Positions 57,481 through 64,000 of a stretch of 64,000 nucleotides of DNA are shown here, in pieces; within the stretch, counting starts at the first letter, position 1, and every line of letters starts with the position of its first letter. Under the pieces are notes generated by a model. It worked only from the letters and a program-made list of their open reading frames with translations, had not been told where the DNA came from and did no database searches. Origin of the DNA: Ottowia flava. GTDB lineage: Bacteria; Pseudomonadota; Gammaproteobacteria; Burkholderiales; Burkholderiaceae_C. The translations under genes were made by a program, and so were the position numbers. Location of the stretch: assembly GCF_042680565.1 (NCBI RefSeq), contig NZ_JBHUEJ010000007.1:94768-158767 (forward strand), written 5' to 3'.

Positions 57481-58428
57481 ATGTCCAACGCCCGACCGCT
57501 CGCCTACCTGGCCCTGGGCACGTCCATGGCGCTGGTGGGCACCTATGTGGCCCTGTCCAAGCCGCTGGCGGCGGCGTTTCCCGTGATGCTGCTGGCGTGG
57601 TTGCGCTTTGGCATGGGCGGCATCGCGATGCTGCCGTGGCTGAAGAAGCCCGCCGACGAACCGCCGATGACGGCGCAGACGCGGCGCCTGCTGTTTCTGG
57701 AATCGTTCCTGGGCAATTTCCTGTTCACGCTGTGCATGATCAGCGGCGTCAAGCTGACCACAGCGGTATCCGCCAGTGTGATCATGGCCGCGATTCCGGC
57801 GGCGGTGGCGCTGCTGTCCTGGATCTTCCTGCGCGAGCGCGTCGCACCCCGCGTGTGGGCGGGCGTGGCCTGCGCGGTGCTCGGCATCGGCCTGCTGTCG
57901 CTATCAAAAACGCAGCTGTCTGCGCACGCTGGTGCAGCGCCGGACGCCAATAACGCTCACAACCTGGTATGGCTGGGCAACCTGCTGCTGATCGCCGCTG
58001 TGTTCTGCGAAGCCAGCTATGCGGTGATCGGCAAGAAGTTGACGGGCAGTTTGACGCCGCGGCGCATCAGCGCGCTGATCAACCTGTGGGGCTTTGTGCT
58101 AAGCACGCCCATGGGTTTGTGGCTGGCGTTCGGATTTGACTTTGGCGCCGTCACGGCGAGCACCTGGGTGCTGTTGGTCTTTTATTCGCTGGCGGCCTGC
58201 ATGTGGTCGGTATGGCTGTGGATGACCGGGCTGAAGCACGTGCCCGCCGCGCAGGCCGGCGTCTTCACGGTGCTGCTGCCGATCAGTGCAGCGGTGGTCG
58301 GCGTGCTGGCCTTGGGTGAAAAGATGGACGGCACGCAGTTGATCGCCTTCGGCCTCGCCCTGGCCGGCGTGGTGCTGGCCACCCTGCCCTCACGCGTGGC
58401 GCTGCGGGTGCGGCCACGCAAGGACTGA
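57481..58428 (+). CDS. EamA/DMT-superfamily permease
   Basis: 315 aa with ten hydrophobic helices in two EamA repeats (LSKPLAAAFPVMLLAWLRFG; ERVAPRVWAGVACAVLGIGL; LKHVPAAQAGVFTVLLPISA). Probable metabolite or amino acid exporter in the inner membrane. ATG at 57481. A repeat copy (57901-57943) encodes part of the central loop between the two repeats. Confidence 0.85.
   Translation: MSNARPLAYLALGTSMALVGTYVALSKPLAAAFPVMLLAWLRFGMGGIAMLPWLKKPADEPPMTAQTRRLLFLESFLGNFLFTLCMISGVKLTTAVSASVIMAAIPAAVALLSWIFLRERVAPRVWAGVACAVLGIGLLSLSKTQLSAHAGAAPDANNAHNLVWLGNLLLIAAVFCEASYAVIGKKLTGSLTPRRISALINLWGFVLSTPMGLWLAFGFDFGAVTASTWVLLVFYSLAACMWSVWLWMTGLKHVPAAQAGVFTVLLPISAAVVGVLALGEKMDGTQLIAFGLALAGVVLATLPSRVALRVRPRKD
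57901..57943 (+). repeat. Interspersed repeat, copy 22, inside the EamA gene
   Basis: CTATCAAAAACGCAGCTGTC, then TGCGCACGCTGGTGCAGCGC. It is translated in frame as the hydrophilic loop after SLSKTQLSAHAGAAPDANN begins. Confidence 0.65.
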
Positions 58429-58503
58429 AGATCACTGTGGATGGGTCACAGCGGCGGCCGCTCAAGGACCATGCGCAGCTTTCGTCCGCGCATTCTCGCT
58501 ACC

Positions 58504-58560
58504 TTACTGATAGCTGCTTGCGCTGATCCATGTAGGGCTGCAAGCCGATTTCATATAAAA
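58504..58560 (+). repeat. Interspersed repeat, copy 23
   Basis: TTACTGATAGCTGCTTGCGC, then TGATCCATGTAGGGCTGCAA and GCCGATTTCATATAAAA. Excellent copy, in the convergent gap between the EamA and RraA-like genes. Confidence 0.85.
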
Positions 58561-58594
58561 ATTACGCGAACTCGCCCGGCGCCGAACATCACGC

Positions 58595-59095
58595 TCAGAG
58601 CAGCGCGCGATCCGCCACCACGATGCCGTCTTCATCGGCGTAAAGCCAATCGCCCGGGCGCACCCACACGCCTTGCAACTGCACCGGCACGTCGGCCTGA
58701 CCTTCTCCGCGCTTGTCGGTGCGCAGCGGGTTGAGCGCCAGCGCACGGATCGGCACGCCGGCGGCGCGCAACTCGGCCACGTCGCGCACGCAGCCATCGA
58801 CCACGATGCCGGCCCAGCCGTTCTTGGCCGCCGCCACCGCCAGATTGCCGCCGACCAGCGCGCGCCGCAGCGAAGCGCCACCGTCGACCACCAGCACGCG
58901 GCCTTCGCCTGGCAGGTTCACCGCTTCGCGCACCCGCGAGTTGTCTTCCGGGCAGCGCAGCGTATACACACGGCCGCTGAAGGGCTGCAACGCGCCGAAG
59001 TCGCGAAACACCGGCGGCAGCACGCGAAACGCGCCCGAGGTGTCGCCCTCATGGGCATCGCACAGGTCACAGGTGGCAAAGGCAAGAGTGCTCAA
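58595..59095 (-). CDS. RraA family protein (RNase E regulator/HMG aldolase-like)
   Basis: 166 aa from TTG 59095 (read M-STLAFATCDLCDAHEGD), with GGAG seven bases upstream. The usual RraA start region (FATCDLCDA) fits this better than ATG 59140. Conserved core LVVDGGASLRRALVGGNLAV, then WAGIVVDGCVRDVAEL. RraA inhibits RNase E in E. coli, while the same fold serves as 4-hydroxy-4-methyl-2-oxoglutarate aldolase. The G-x20-R-D pattern of the aldolase site is present, so both roles stay open. Confidence 0.82.
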   Translation of the reverse strand: MSTLAFATCDLCDAHEGDTSGAFRVLPPVFRDFGALQPFSGRVYTLRCPEDNSRVREAVNLPGEGRVLVVDGGASLRRALVGGNLAVAAAKNGWAGIVVDGCVRDVAELRAAGVPIRALALNPLRTDKRGEGQADVPVQLQGVWVRPGDWLYADEDGIVVADRALL

Positions 59096-59444
59096 AGGAG
59101 GTCTCCAGAATTCAAAGAGTTCTTCAGATGCAGAAAGCATACCGAAGCCAGATGCGACCGAACTCCGTCTGAACGCGCTTCATTCGCGCGGCTTCCAAGC
59201 ACCGGCCCACACGCTGCCAACCGTCACCAAAAGTCACAGTTCGCCCTCGGAAACCTCCCATGTGCGCGAAAAGTTCGCGAACGCGGTGCCAGCGGGAGGA
59301 AAAAGCAACATCCAACTGCGAAAAACCCCAATTTCCCCTTGGAACGGTGCTACTTATCCAGTAGCATCCGTCTCAGCCAAGCAGGGTGCAAACACCCGAG
59401 ACAAGGCGAGGAAGTTCAGAACCCGATAAAGAGGATCAACAAAC
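59096..59444. other. Gene-free stretch upstream of the SWIB gene
   Basis: 349 bases. I see a 10-bp palindrome GTTCGCGAAC (59273-59282) and a small dyad GCTAC-N7-GTAGC (59349-59365) in the probable SWIB leader, but no gene, terminator or clear promoter. Confidence 0.4.
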
Positions 59445-59741
59445 ATGGCAACTGCAAAGAAAGCTCCGGCCAAGACGGCTGCACCGGCCAAGCGCGCCCC
59501 CAGCGCCGCCTTCATGAAGCCGATGACGCCCAGCCCGGCGCTGGCCGCGGTGATCGGCAATAAGCCGATGCCCCGCACCGAAGTCACCAAGAAGGTGTGG
59601 GAATACATCAAGGCCCACAACCTGCAAGACGCTGCCAACAAGCGCAACATCAACGCCGACGCCAAGCTGAAGGAAATTTTCAAGAAGCCGCAGGTCACGA
59701 TGTTCGAGATGACCAAGCTGATCAGCGCACACCTGTCCTGA
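59445..59741 (+). CDS. SWIB/MDM2 domain protein
   Basis: 98 aa. A histone H1-like Lys/Ala/Pro tail (residues 1-25, AKKAPAKTAAPAKRAP) is fused to a SWIB domain (about 28-98: KPMTPSPALAAVIGNKPMPR, then TEVTKKVWEYIKAHNLQDAA). Bacterial SWIB proteins of this form are probably DNA- or chromatin-associated; the Chlamydia homologues occur fused to topoisomerase. The RBS-like AGAGGA lies upstream. A strong terminator follows, so it is monocistronic. Confidence 0.9.
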   Translation: MATAKKAPAKTAAPAKRAPSAAFMKPMTPSPALAAVIGNKPMPRTEVTKKVWEYIKAHNLQDAANKRNINADAKLKEIFKKPQVTMFEMTKLISAHLS

Positions 59742-59770
59742 TCAACGCAAGGCGTCTCGCCCAATAAAAA

Positions 59771-59794
59771 ACCGGCCCCAGGGCCGGTTTTTTT
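59771..59794 (+). terminator. Rho-independent terminator of the SWIB gene
   Basis: ACCGGCC-CCAG-GGCCGGT followed by TTTTTTTG, 30 bases after the stop codon. The flanking AAAAA makes it bidirectional, also serving the convergent ThDP-enzyme gene. Confidence 0.88.
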
Positions 59795-59854
59795 GTGCGC
59801 GCCAACCAGATGAATCGACGCAGCGCGGTCCGCCCCGCGCGGCAGCGTCGCTGC

Positions 59855-61552
59855 TTACGCCGACTTGGCGGCCGCGGCCTTTTCCTCGATGGTGTCGAGC
59901 GTGACGCGCGTTGTGATGACCTGATCGCTCAGGATCACCTCGATCACCGTCCCTTCGGCGCGCGCCAGGGCAGCGCGCAAGGCAGGCTCGAATTCTTCGG
60001 TGCGCGTCACCCGTTCGGCGGCGTAGCCGTAGCTTTTCGCCAGTTGCACGAAGTCCGGGTTGACCAGTTCGGTCCCGGCACGGCGGTGCGGGTACTCGCG
60101 CGCCTGGTGCATGCGGATGGTGCCGAACACGCCGTTGTTGAGGATCACGATGATGGTCTTGCCACCGTACTGCACGGCCGTCGCCAGCTCCTGCCCGTTC
60201 ATCATGAAGTCACCGTCGCCCGCCATCGTCAGCACCGTGCGGCCGGTGGTGATGGCGCAGGCAATGCCAGCCGGCACGCCATAGCCCATGGCGCCGCTGG
60301 TGGGCGCCAGCTGCGTCTTCACGCCCTGCGCCAGACCGGGATAGGCGAAATAGCGGTGCACCCAGCTGGCGAAGTTGCCGGCGCCGTTGGTGACCGCCGC
60401 ATCCGCAGGTAAGGCGGCCTGAATCACCTGCATCACCGTGTGCATGTCGACCGGGCCAGGCAGCGCCTGCGGCTGCTGGTTGGCCAGGTAATCGGCGTGA
60501 GCGGCTTCGGCCCAGGCTTTCCAGCGTGCGGCATCCGTCGGTACCAGCGCCGCCAGCGCAGACGCGATCGCTGGCATCGTCGCGCACAACGCCAGTTCGG
60601 GCTGGTACACGCGCCCCAGCTCTTCAGCACTGCTGTGCACGTGCACCAGCTTCTGTTTGGGTTGTGGCGCGACAAGCAACGTGTAGCCGCTGGTCGTCAT
60701 CTCGCCCAAGCGCGGACCAATGGCCAGCACCAGGTCGGCATCCTCGATGCGCTGGGCTAGGCGCGGATTGATGGCGATACCCACGTCGCCGGCGTACAGC
60801 GGGTGTCGGTTGTCGAACACATCCTGAAAGCGCATGGCGGTGGCCACGGGCAAGTGCCAACGCTCGGCAAACTGCTGCAGCGCCTGCGCGCTGCGCGGCG
60901 TCCAGCCGCCGCCACCGGCGATCACGATGGGCCGTTCGGCCGCGACCAGCAGTGCCTGCAGCTGCTCCATCGCGGCCAGGTCCGGCGCGTACATGGGCGG
61001 CTCCCAGCGCGGCAGCGGCTGCAGCGATGCCGGCACCGGCTCGACCAACATGTCCTCAGGCAAAACCAGCACGACGGGGCCCGGGCGGCCGTTCATCGCT
61101 GTCGCAAACGCGCGCGCCACGTATTCCGGCAGACGCGCAGCGCTGTCGATGCGCTCCACCCGCTTAGCCATGCCGAAGGCACCGAAGAAGGCGCTGTAGT
61201 CCACTTCCTGAAACGCCTCACGGTCGCGCTGGTGGCTGGCCACGTCACCGACAAACAGCACCATCGGCGTTGAGTCCTGCGACGCCGTGTGCACGCCAAT
61301 GCTCGCGTTGGTGGCGCCCGGCCCGCGCGTCACGAAGCAGACACCGGGCCGGCCGGTGAGCTTGCCGTGCGCCTCGGCCATGAAACTGGCGCCGCCTTCC
61401 TGGCGGCAAATCACAAACCGGATCGCGTCGCGGTGCTCATGAAAACCGTCGAGTGCGGCGAGGTAACTTTCGCCCGGCACGCCAAACGCATGGGTAACGC
61501 CCTGGGCCAGAAGGCATTCGACAAGAAGGTGGCCTGCGATTCGCTGAGTCAT
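59855..61552 (-). CDS. Thiamine-diphosphate-dependent enzyme (acetolactate synthase-like)
   Basis: 565 aa. N-terminal Pyr domain with the activating Glu in RQEGGASFMAEAHGKLTGRP, a central domain, and a C-terminal PP domain with GDGDFMMNGQELATAVQYGG then NNGVF for ThDP/Mg binding. This is the large-subunit fold of acetolactate synthase, but no small regulatory subunit is adjacent. Relatives include oxalyl-CoA, sulfoacetaldehyde and benzoylformate enzymes, so the reaction is not settled. It lies 36 bases downstream of an MFS permease on the same strand, suggesting uptake and metabolism of one substrate. Confidence 0.85.
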   Translation of the reverse strand: MTQRIAGHLLVECLLAQGVTHAFGVPGESYLAALDGFHEHRDAIRFVICRQEGGASFMAEAHGKLTGRPGVCFVTRGPGATNASIGVHTASQDSTPMVLFVGDVASHQRDREAFQEVDYSAFFGAFGMAKRVERIDSAARLPEYVARAFATAMNGRPGPVVLVLPEDMLVEPVPASLQPLPRWEPPMYAPDLAAMEQLQALLVAAERPIVIAGGGGWTPRSAQALQQFAERWHLPVATAMRFQDVFDNRHPLYAGDVGIAINPRLAQRIEDADLVLAIGPRLGEMTTSGYTLLVAPQPKQKLVHVHSSAEELGRVYQPELALCATMPAIASALAALVPTDAARWKAWAEAAHADYLANQQPQALPGPVDMHTVMQVIQAALPADAAVTNGAGNFASWVHRYFAYPGLAQGVKTQLAPTSGAMGYGVPAGIACAITTGRTVLTMAGDGDFMMNGQELATAVQYGGKTIIVILNNGVFGTIRMHQAREYPHRRAGTELVNPDFVQLAKSYGYAAERVTRTEEFEPALRAALARAEGTVIEVILSDQVITTRVTLDTIEEKAAAAKSA

Positions 61553-61588
61553 GGCCCATTGTGCACAAGCCGCGCCGGCGGCCGCCGA

Positions 61589-62866
61589 TCAAGCCGCAGC
61601 GGTGGCCGCGCGTTCATTGGCGCGGGTACGCAGCCCCACGCCCAGTGCCGCACCAACGGCCAGCAACAAGGTCAGCGCGCCGCCCAGCAGCGTTGCGCGG
61701 TACCAGCCGTGGTCCATCATCACCCCGAAGATCAGCGGGGCGACTGCAAAACCCGAATCCAGGCCCGAATACACGATGCCGTACACCCGGCCGGTGGCGC
61801 CCTTGGGTGTGGCGCGCTTGATCATCATGTCGCGGCTGGGGCCACCGACGCCGATGGCGAAGCCGGTGGCGGCCAGCGCGACCATGGTGCCTGCCGCGCC
61901 CATCAAGCCCGAAGCGCACACAGCCATCAGCACTGCGCCTGCCGCCATGCACCATGCCACCACGCGATCGCTGTTGCGCGGCATGCGCGCGGCAACGAAG
62001 CCGCCAATCAACATGCCCAGCGCGCTGGCCAGCATGTAGGCCGTCACGGTCATGGCCGCGGCTTCAAAGCTGACGTTGAACAAGGCTTTGAGAATGGGCG
62101 ATGCGTAGTTCTGCACCACAGCCAGCGTCATCGTGGACAGAAAGAAGAACGAGAAGCACCACCAAACGACTGGCAGCTTCATAAAGCTCAAAGCGCTGGT
62201 GCCGCCGCTGGCCGACGGCGTGGCCTGGTGCACCACAACCTCGGTGCGCAGATGCGCCCGGCCCAGGTACAGGATGACGATGACCACGCCGTAGAGACCC
62301 GCCGCCACAAGGTAGGCGCGGTGCCAGTCTGAGAAGGCCACCATCAGGGCAAAGAAAGCCGGCGCCAGGCCCCAGCCCAGGCTGCCGCTCAAACCGTGCG
62401 CACTGAACCCGTAGCCGAGTCGCGCGCTGGAAACGCGTTGGTTGAGAATCGAGAAATCCACCGGATGGAACGGCGCGTTGCCCAAGCCAGCGAACACCGA
62501 CACCAGCATCAGCCCCGCGTAGCTGGTGGCCATCGACCCCGCCAAGCAGGCCGCGATGAAACAGCCGATGGCGGCAAACAGCACGGGCCGGGCGCCCACC
62601 TTGTCCACCAGAAAGCCGGACATCGCCTGGCCAACGCCGGAGATGACGAAGAACACCGTCATCAGAAAACCCAGCTGCGAGAAAGTCAGACCAAATTCCG
62701 CCGCGAAGATCGGAAACAGCGGCGGCAGCAACAGGTGCGAGAAGTGCGAACTGGCATGCGCCAGACCGACCAGGCCGATCACGGTCGCGTCGTCGCGCAA
62801 GGGCGGGGTAGTTACGGGAGCGGCAGCGGCAGCGGCAGCGTCGGCCGTCTGGGTGGCGGGGTTCAT
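61589..62866 (-). CDS. MFS family transporter
   Basis: 425 aa from ATG 62866 with a poly-Ala N terminus encoded by a GGCAGC repeat. Twelve helices. GFLVDKVGARPVLF is the MFS motif A, and HASSHFSHLLLPPLFP lies in helix 1. Relatives are organic-acid or cyanate-type permeases. Divergent from an AraC regulator and upstream of the ThDP enzyme, forming a probable three-gene catabolic or resistance unit. Confidence 0.85.
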   Translation of the reverse strand: MNPATQTADAAAAAAAPVTTPPLRDDATVIGLVGLAHASSHFSHLLLPPLFPIFAAEFGLTFSQLGFLMTVFFVISGVGQAMSGFLVDKVGARPVLFAAIGCFIAACLAGSMATSYAGLMLVSVFAGLGNAPFHPVDFSILNQRVSSARLGYGFSAHGLSGSLGWGLAPAFFALMVAFSDWHRAYLVAAGLYGVVIVILYLGRAHLRTEVVVHQATPSASGGTSALSFMKLPVVWWCFSFFFLSTMTLAVVQNYASPILKALFNVSFEAAAMTVTAYMLASALGMLIGGFVAARMPRNSDRVVAWCMAAGAVLMAVCASGLMGAAGTMVALAATGFAIGVGGPSRDMMIKRATPKGATGRVYGIVYSGLDSGFAVAPLIFGVMMDHGWYRATLLGGALTLLLAVGAALGVGLRTRANERAATAAA

Positions 62867-63047
62867 GGGCGGTTGTCCTGGCGTGAAGCGGCCACCGACA
62901 TCGCCCTGGGGCGGTGGCCAGCGGTGGCCAATGCCAGGATGGTAGGCGCAAGCGCTGCATGACAGCACTTGCAGAAAAGCGCGTATTTGACAACAATCGT
63001 CGAAAATCCGCCAAACCGGCAGATACTTCACCCAGTCTCACTTCGCC

Positions 63048-63872
63048 ATGCCGTTGCACCGCCCCGCCTCCAGCGCCCTGGCAGTCGACCAAGGTCGTTA
63101 CCAACCGTCGCCCGAGCGCCCGGTGCGCGGCAAGCGCGCGCGCGAAGTCACCACCGACACCCATTTCGACCCGCACCACCACCCCTGGGCGCAAATCGCC
63201 TATTGCGCCAGCGGCACCTTGCACGTGAGCGTGCAAGACCTGTCTGCGGGGCACGACACGCGCTACGTCGTGCCCTCATCGCGCGCCGTCTGGATCGCAC
63301 CACGCAGCCGGCACACCGTGGCGGTGCTGAGCACGGCCGAGTTGCACACGCTGTACCTGGACCCGGGCGTCGCGCCCGCAGGCTGGCAGACCAGCCGCAT
63401 GTTCGCCGTCTCGTCGTTGCTGCGCGAGCTGTTCCTGGCGCTCGAACATGCCGAGCCCGGCGCGCGCGAAGCGCACATGACGGCGCTGATGCTGCTGGAA
63501 TTGGTCCGCGCCGAAACCGCGCCGCTCGGCATCCCACTGCCGCGCGCCGAGGGCGGCGACAAGCGCCTGCGCGCGTTGTGCGAGGCCGTGCTGCATGCGC
63601 CGGCCGAGCGCGCCACCCTGGCTGAATGGGCACACCGCGTCGGCGCGAGCGAGCGCACGGCGGCCAGGCTGTTCCGCGACGAGCTCGGCACGTCCTACCC
63701 GCACTGGCGCCGCCAGGTGGTGCTGGCCCACGCGCTGCCCTTGCTGGCGCGCGGCACACCCGTCGGCCAGGTCGCCACCGCCTGCGGCTACGCCAGCGAA
63801 AGCGCGTTCGGCGCCATGGTCAAGGCGCAGTTGGGGCAGTCGCCCAGCGCTTTTCAAATGAAAACAGGCTGA
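63048..63872 (+). CDS. AraC-family transcriptional regulator
   Basis: 274 aa from ATG 63048. N-terminal cupin (HFDPHHHPWAQIAYCASGTL; WIAPRSRHTVAVLS) and a C-terminal pair of helix-turn-helices (TLAEWAHRVGASERTAARLF; VGQVATACGYASESAFGAMV). Organisation and motifs resemble NimR/YeaM-type regulators, which act on a divergent MFS gene. The 181-base gap to the MFS start would hold its operator, which I cannot define. Confidence 0.87.
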   Translation: MPLHRPASSALAVDQGRYQPSPERPVRGKRAREVTTDTHFDPHHHPWAQIAYCASGTLHVSVQDLSAGHDTRYVVPSSRAVWIAPRSRHTVAVLSTAELHTLYLDPGVAPAGWQTSRMFAVSSLLRELFLALEHAEPGAREAHMTALMLLELVRAETAPLGIPLPRAEGGDKRLRALCEAVLHAPAERATLAEWAHRVGASERTAARLFRDELGTSYPHWRRQVVLAHALPLLARGTPVGQVATACGYASESAFGAMVKAQLGQSPSAFQMKTG

Positions 63873-63913
63873 TGCCCTACAACCACCTGCGCGGGCAGCT
63901 ACTCTATTAATAG
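63868..63913 (-). repeat. Interspersed repeat, last copy
   Basis: CTGATGCCCTACAACCACCT, then GCGCGGGCAGCTACTCTATT and AATAG. It overlaps the stop codon of the AraC gene. No gene is visible in the remaining bases to the window end. Confidence 0.8.
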
Positions 63914-64000
63914 CTATGCGCAGTCGTCAGTACTTGGCGGATTCAATTCCAAGTGCAACGTTGATTCAATGCGCGGAGTCATCACGCTGGGTCAATTGGT

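Noticed and set aside
59124..59315. Small minus-strand ORF upstream of the RraA-like gene
   Set aside because: No ribosome site, no homology, atypical codon use. Treated as intergenic.
62817..62841. GGCAGC tandem repeat as a possible satellite or CRISPR-like array
   Set aside because: Only four units, coding for a poly-Ala stretch at the start of the MFS gene. No spacers. No CRISPR array was seen anywhere in the window.

Overview
The window is high-GC chromosomal DNA from a betaproteobacterium, most likely a member of the Comamonadaceae (Acidovorax/Ottowia/Diaphorobacter-like). This rests on codon use, on the order thrS-infC-rpmI-rplT-pheS-pheT-ihfA-merR-tRNA-Pro, on the glnA-orf-ntrB-ntrC cluster, and on a family of short interspersed repeats that I associate with this family from memory. 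There is no phage or plasmid backbone. The accessory material is a restriction-modification gene, a toxin/immunity pair and the remnant of a tRNA-associated island.

Layout. 1-6.6 kb: end of a 2-hydroxyacid dehydrogenase, a single-chain MmeI-like (type IIL) restriction-methylase, a small orphan, rmuC and an MFS transporter. 6.7-11.9 kb (minus strand): glnA, a small secreted protein, ntrB and ntrC, with a sigma-54 promoter and two NtrC sites in front of glnA. 11.8-25.8 kb: mostly single genes (CinA-like domain protein, EI24 protein, MATE pump with an in-frame amber stop, bestrophin, DUF1801, a polysaccharide deacetylase/sterol-desaturase pair, Tat-exported beta-propeller, hydrolase, ParA-like ATPase, TauE/SafE, RutE-like nitroreductase, TRIC channel, LysR/azoreductase pair). 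25.9-29.6 kb: pcaIJF, the last steps of the beta-ketoadipate pathway, with a divergent IclR regulator. 29.7-38.4 kb: DUF1841 protein, cytochrome c4, a MoxR ATPase and a VWA protein separated by other genes, cardiolipin synthase, a WHH-nuclease polymorphic toxin with SUKH-type immunity protein, hemerythrin. 38.5-44.8 kb: tamA-tamB, with a 35-N assembly gap inside tamB. 44.9-46.6 kb: decayed chimeric IS3 element, truncated integrase and tRNA-Pro. 46.6-54.9 kb (minus strand): the translation operon with a candidate leader upstream of thrS. 55-64 kb: YdhR-like protein, isocitrate lyase, EamA permease, RraA-like protein, SWIB protein, a ThDP enzyme, an MFS permease and an AraC regulator.

The most unusual feature is a roughly 40-60 bp repeat family: about 23 recognisable copies in both orientations, core GCNGCNTGCGC, with a CTAT...ATAG mini-hairpin at one end and GGCC-GATTT at the other. 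Most lie between genes, but at least five or six lie inside open reading frames and are translated as linkers, signal peptide or loop. In this respect they behave like palindromic elements that double as coding sequence. Second-tier items are the toxin/immunity pair, the target-recognition-domain composition shift in the MmeI-like enzyme, the possible thrS leader attenuator, the AUC start of infC and the amber codon in the MATE gene.
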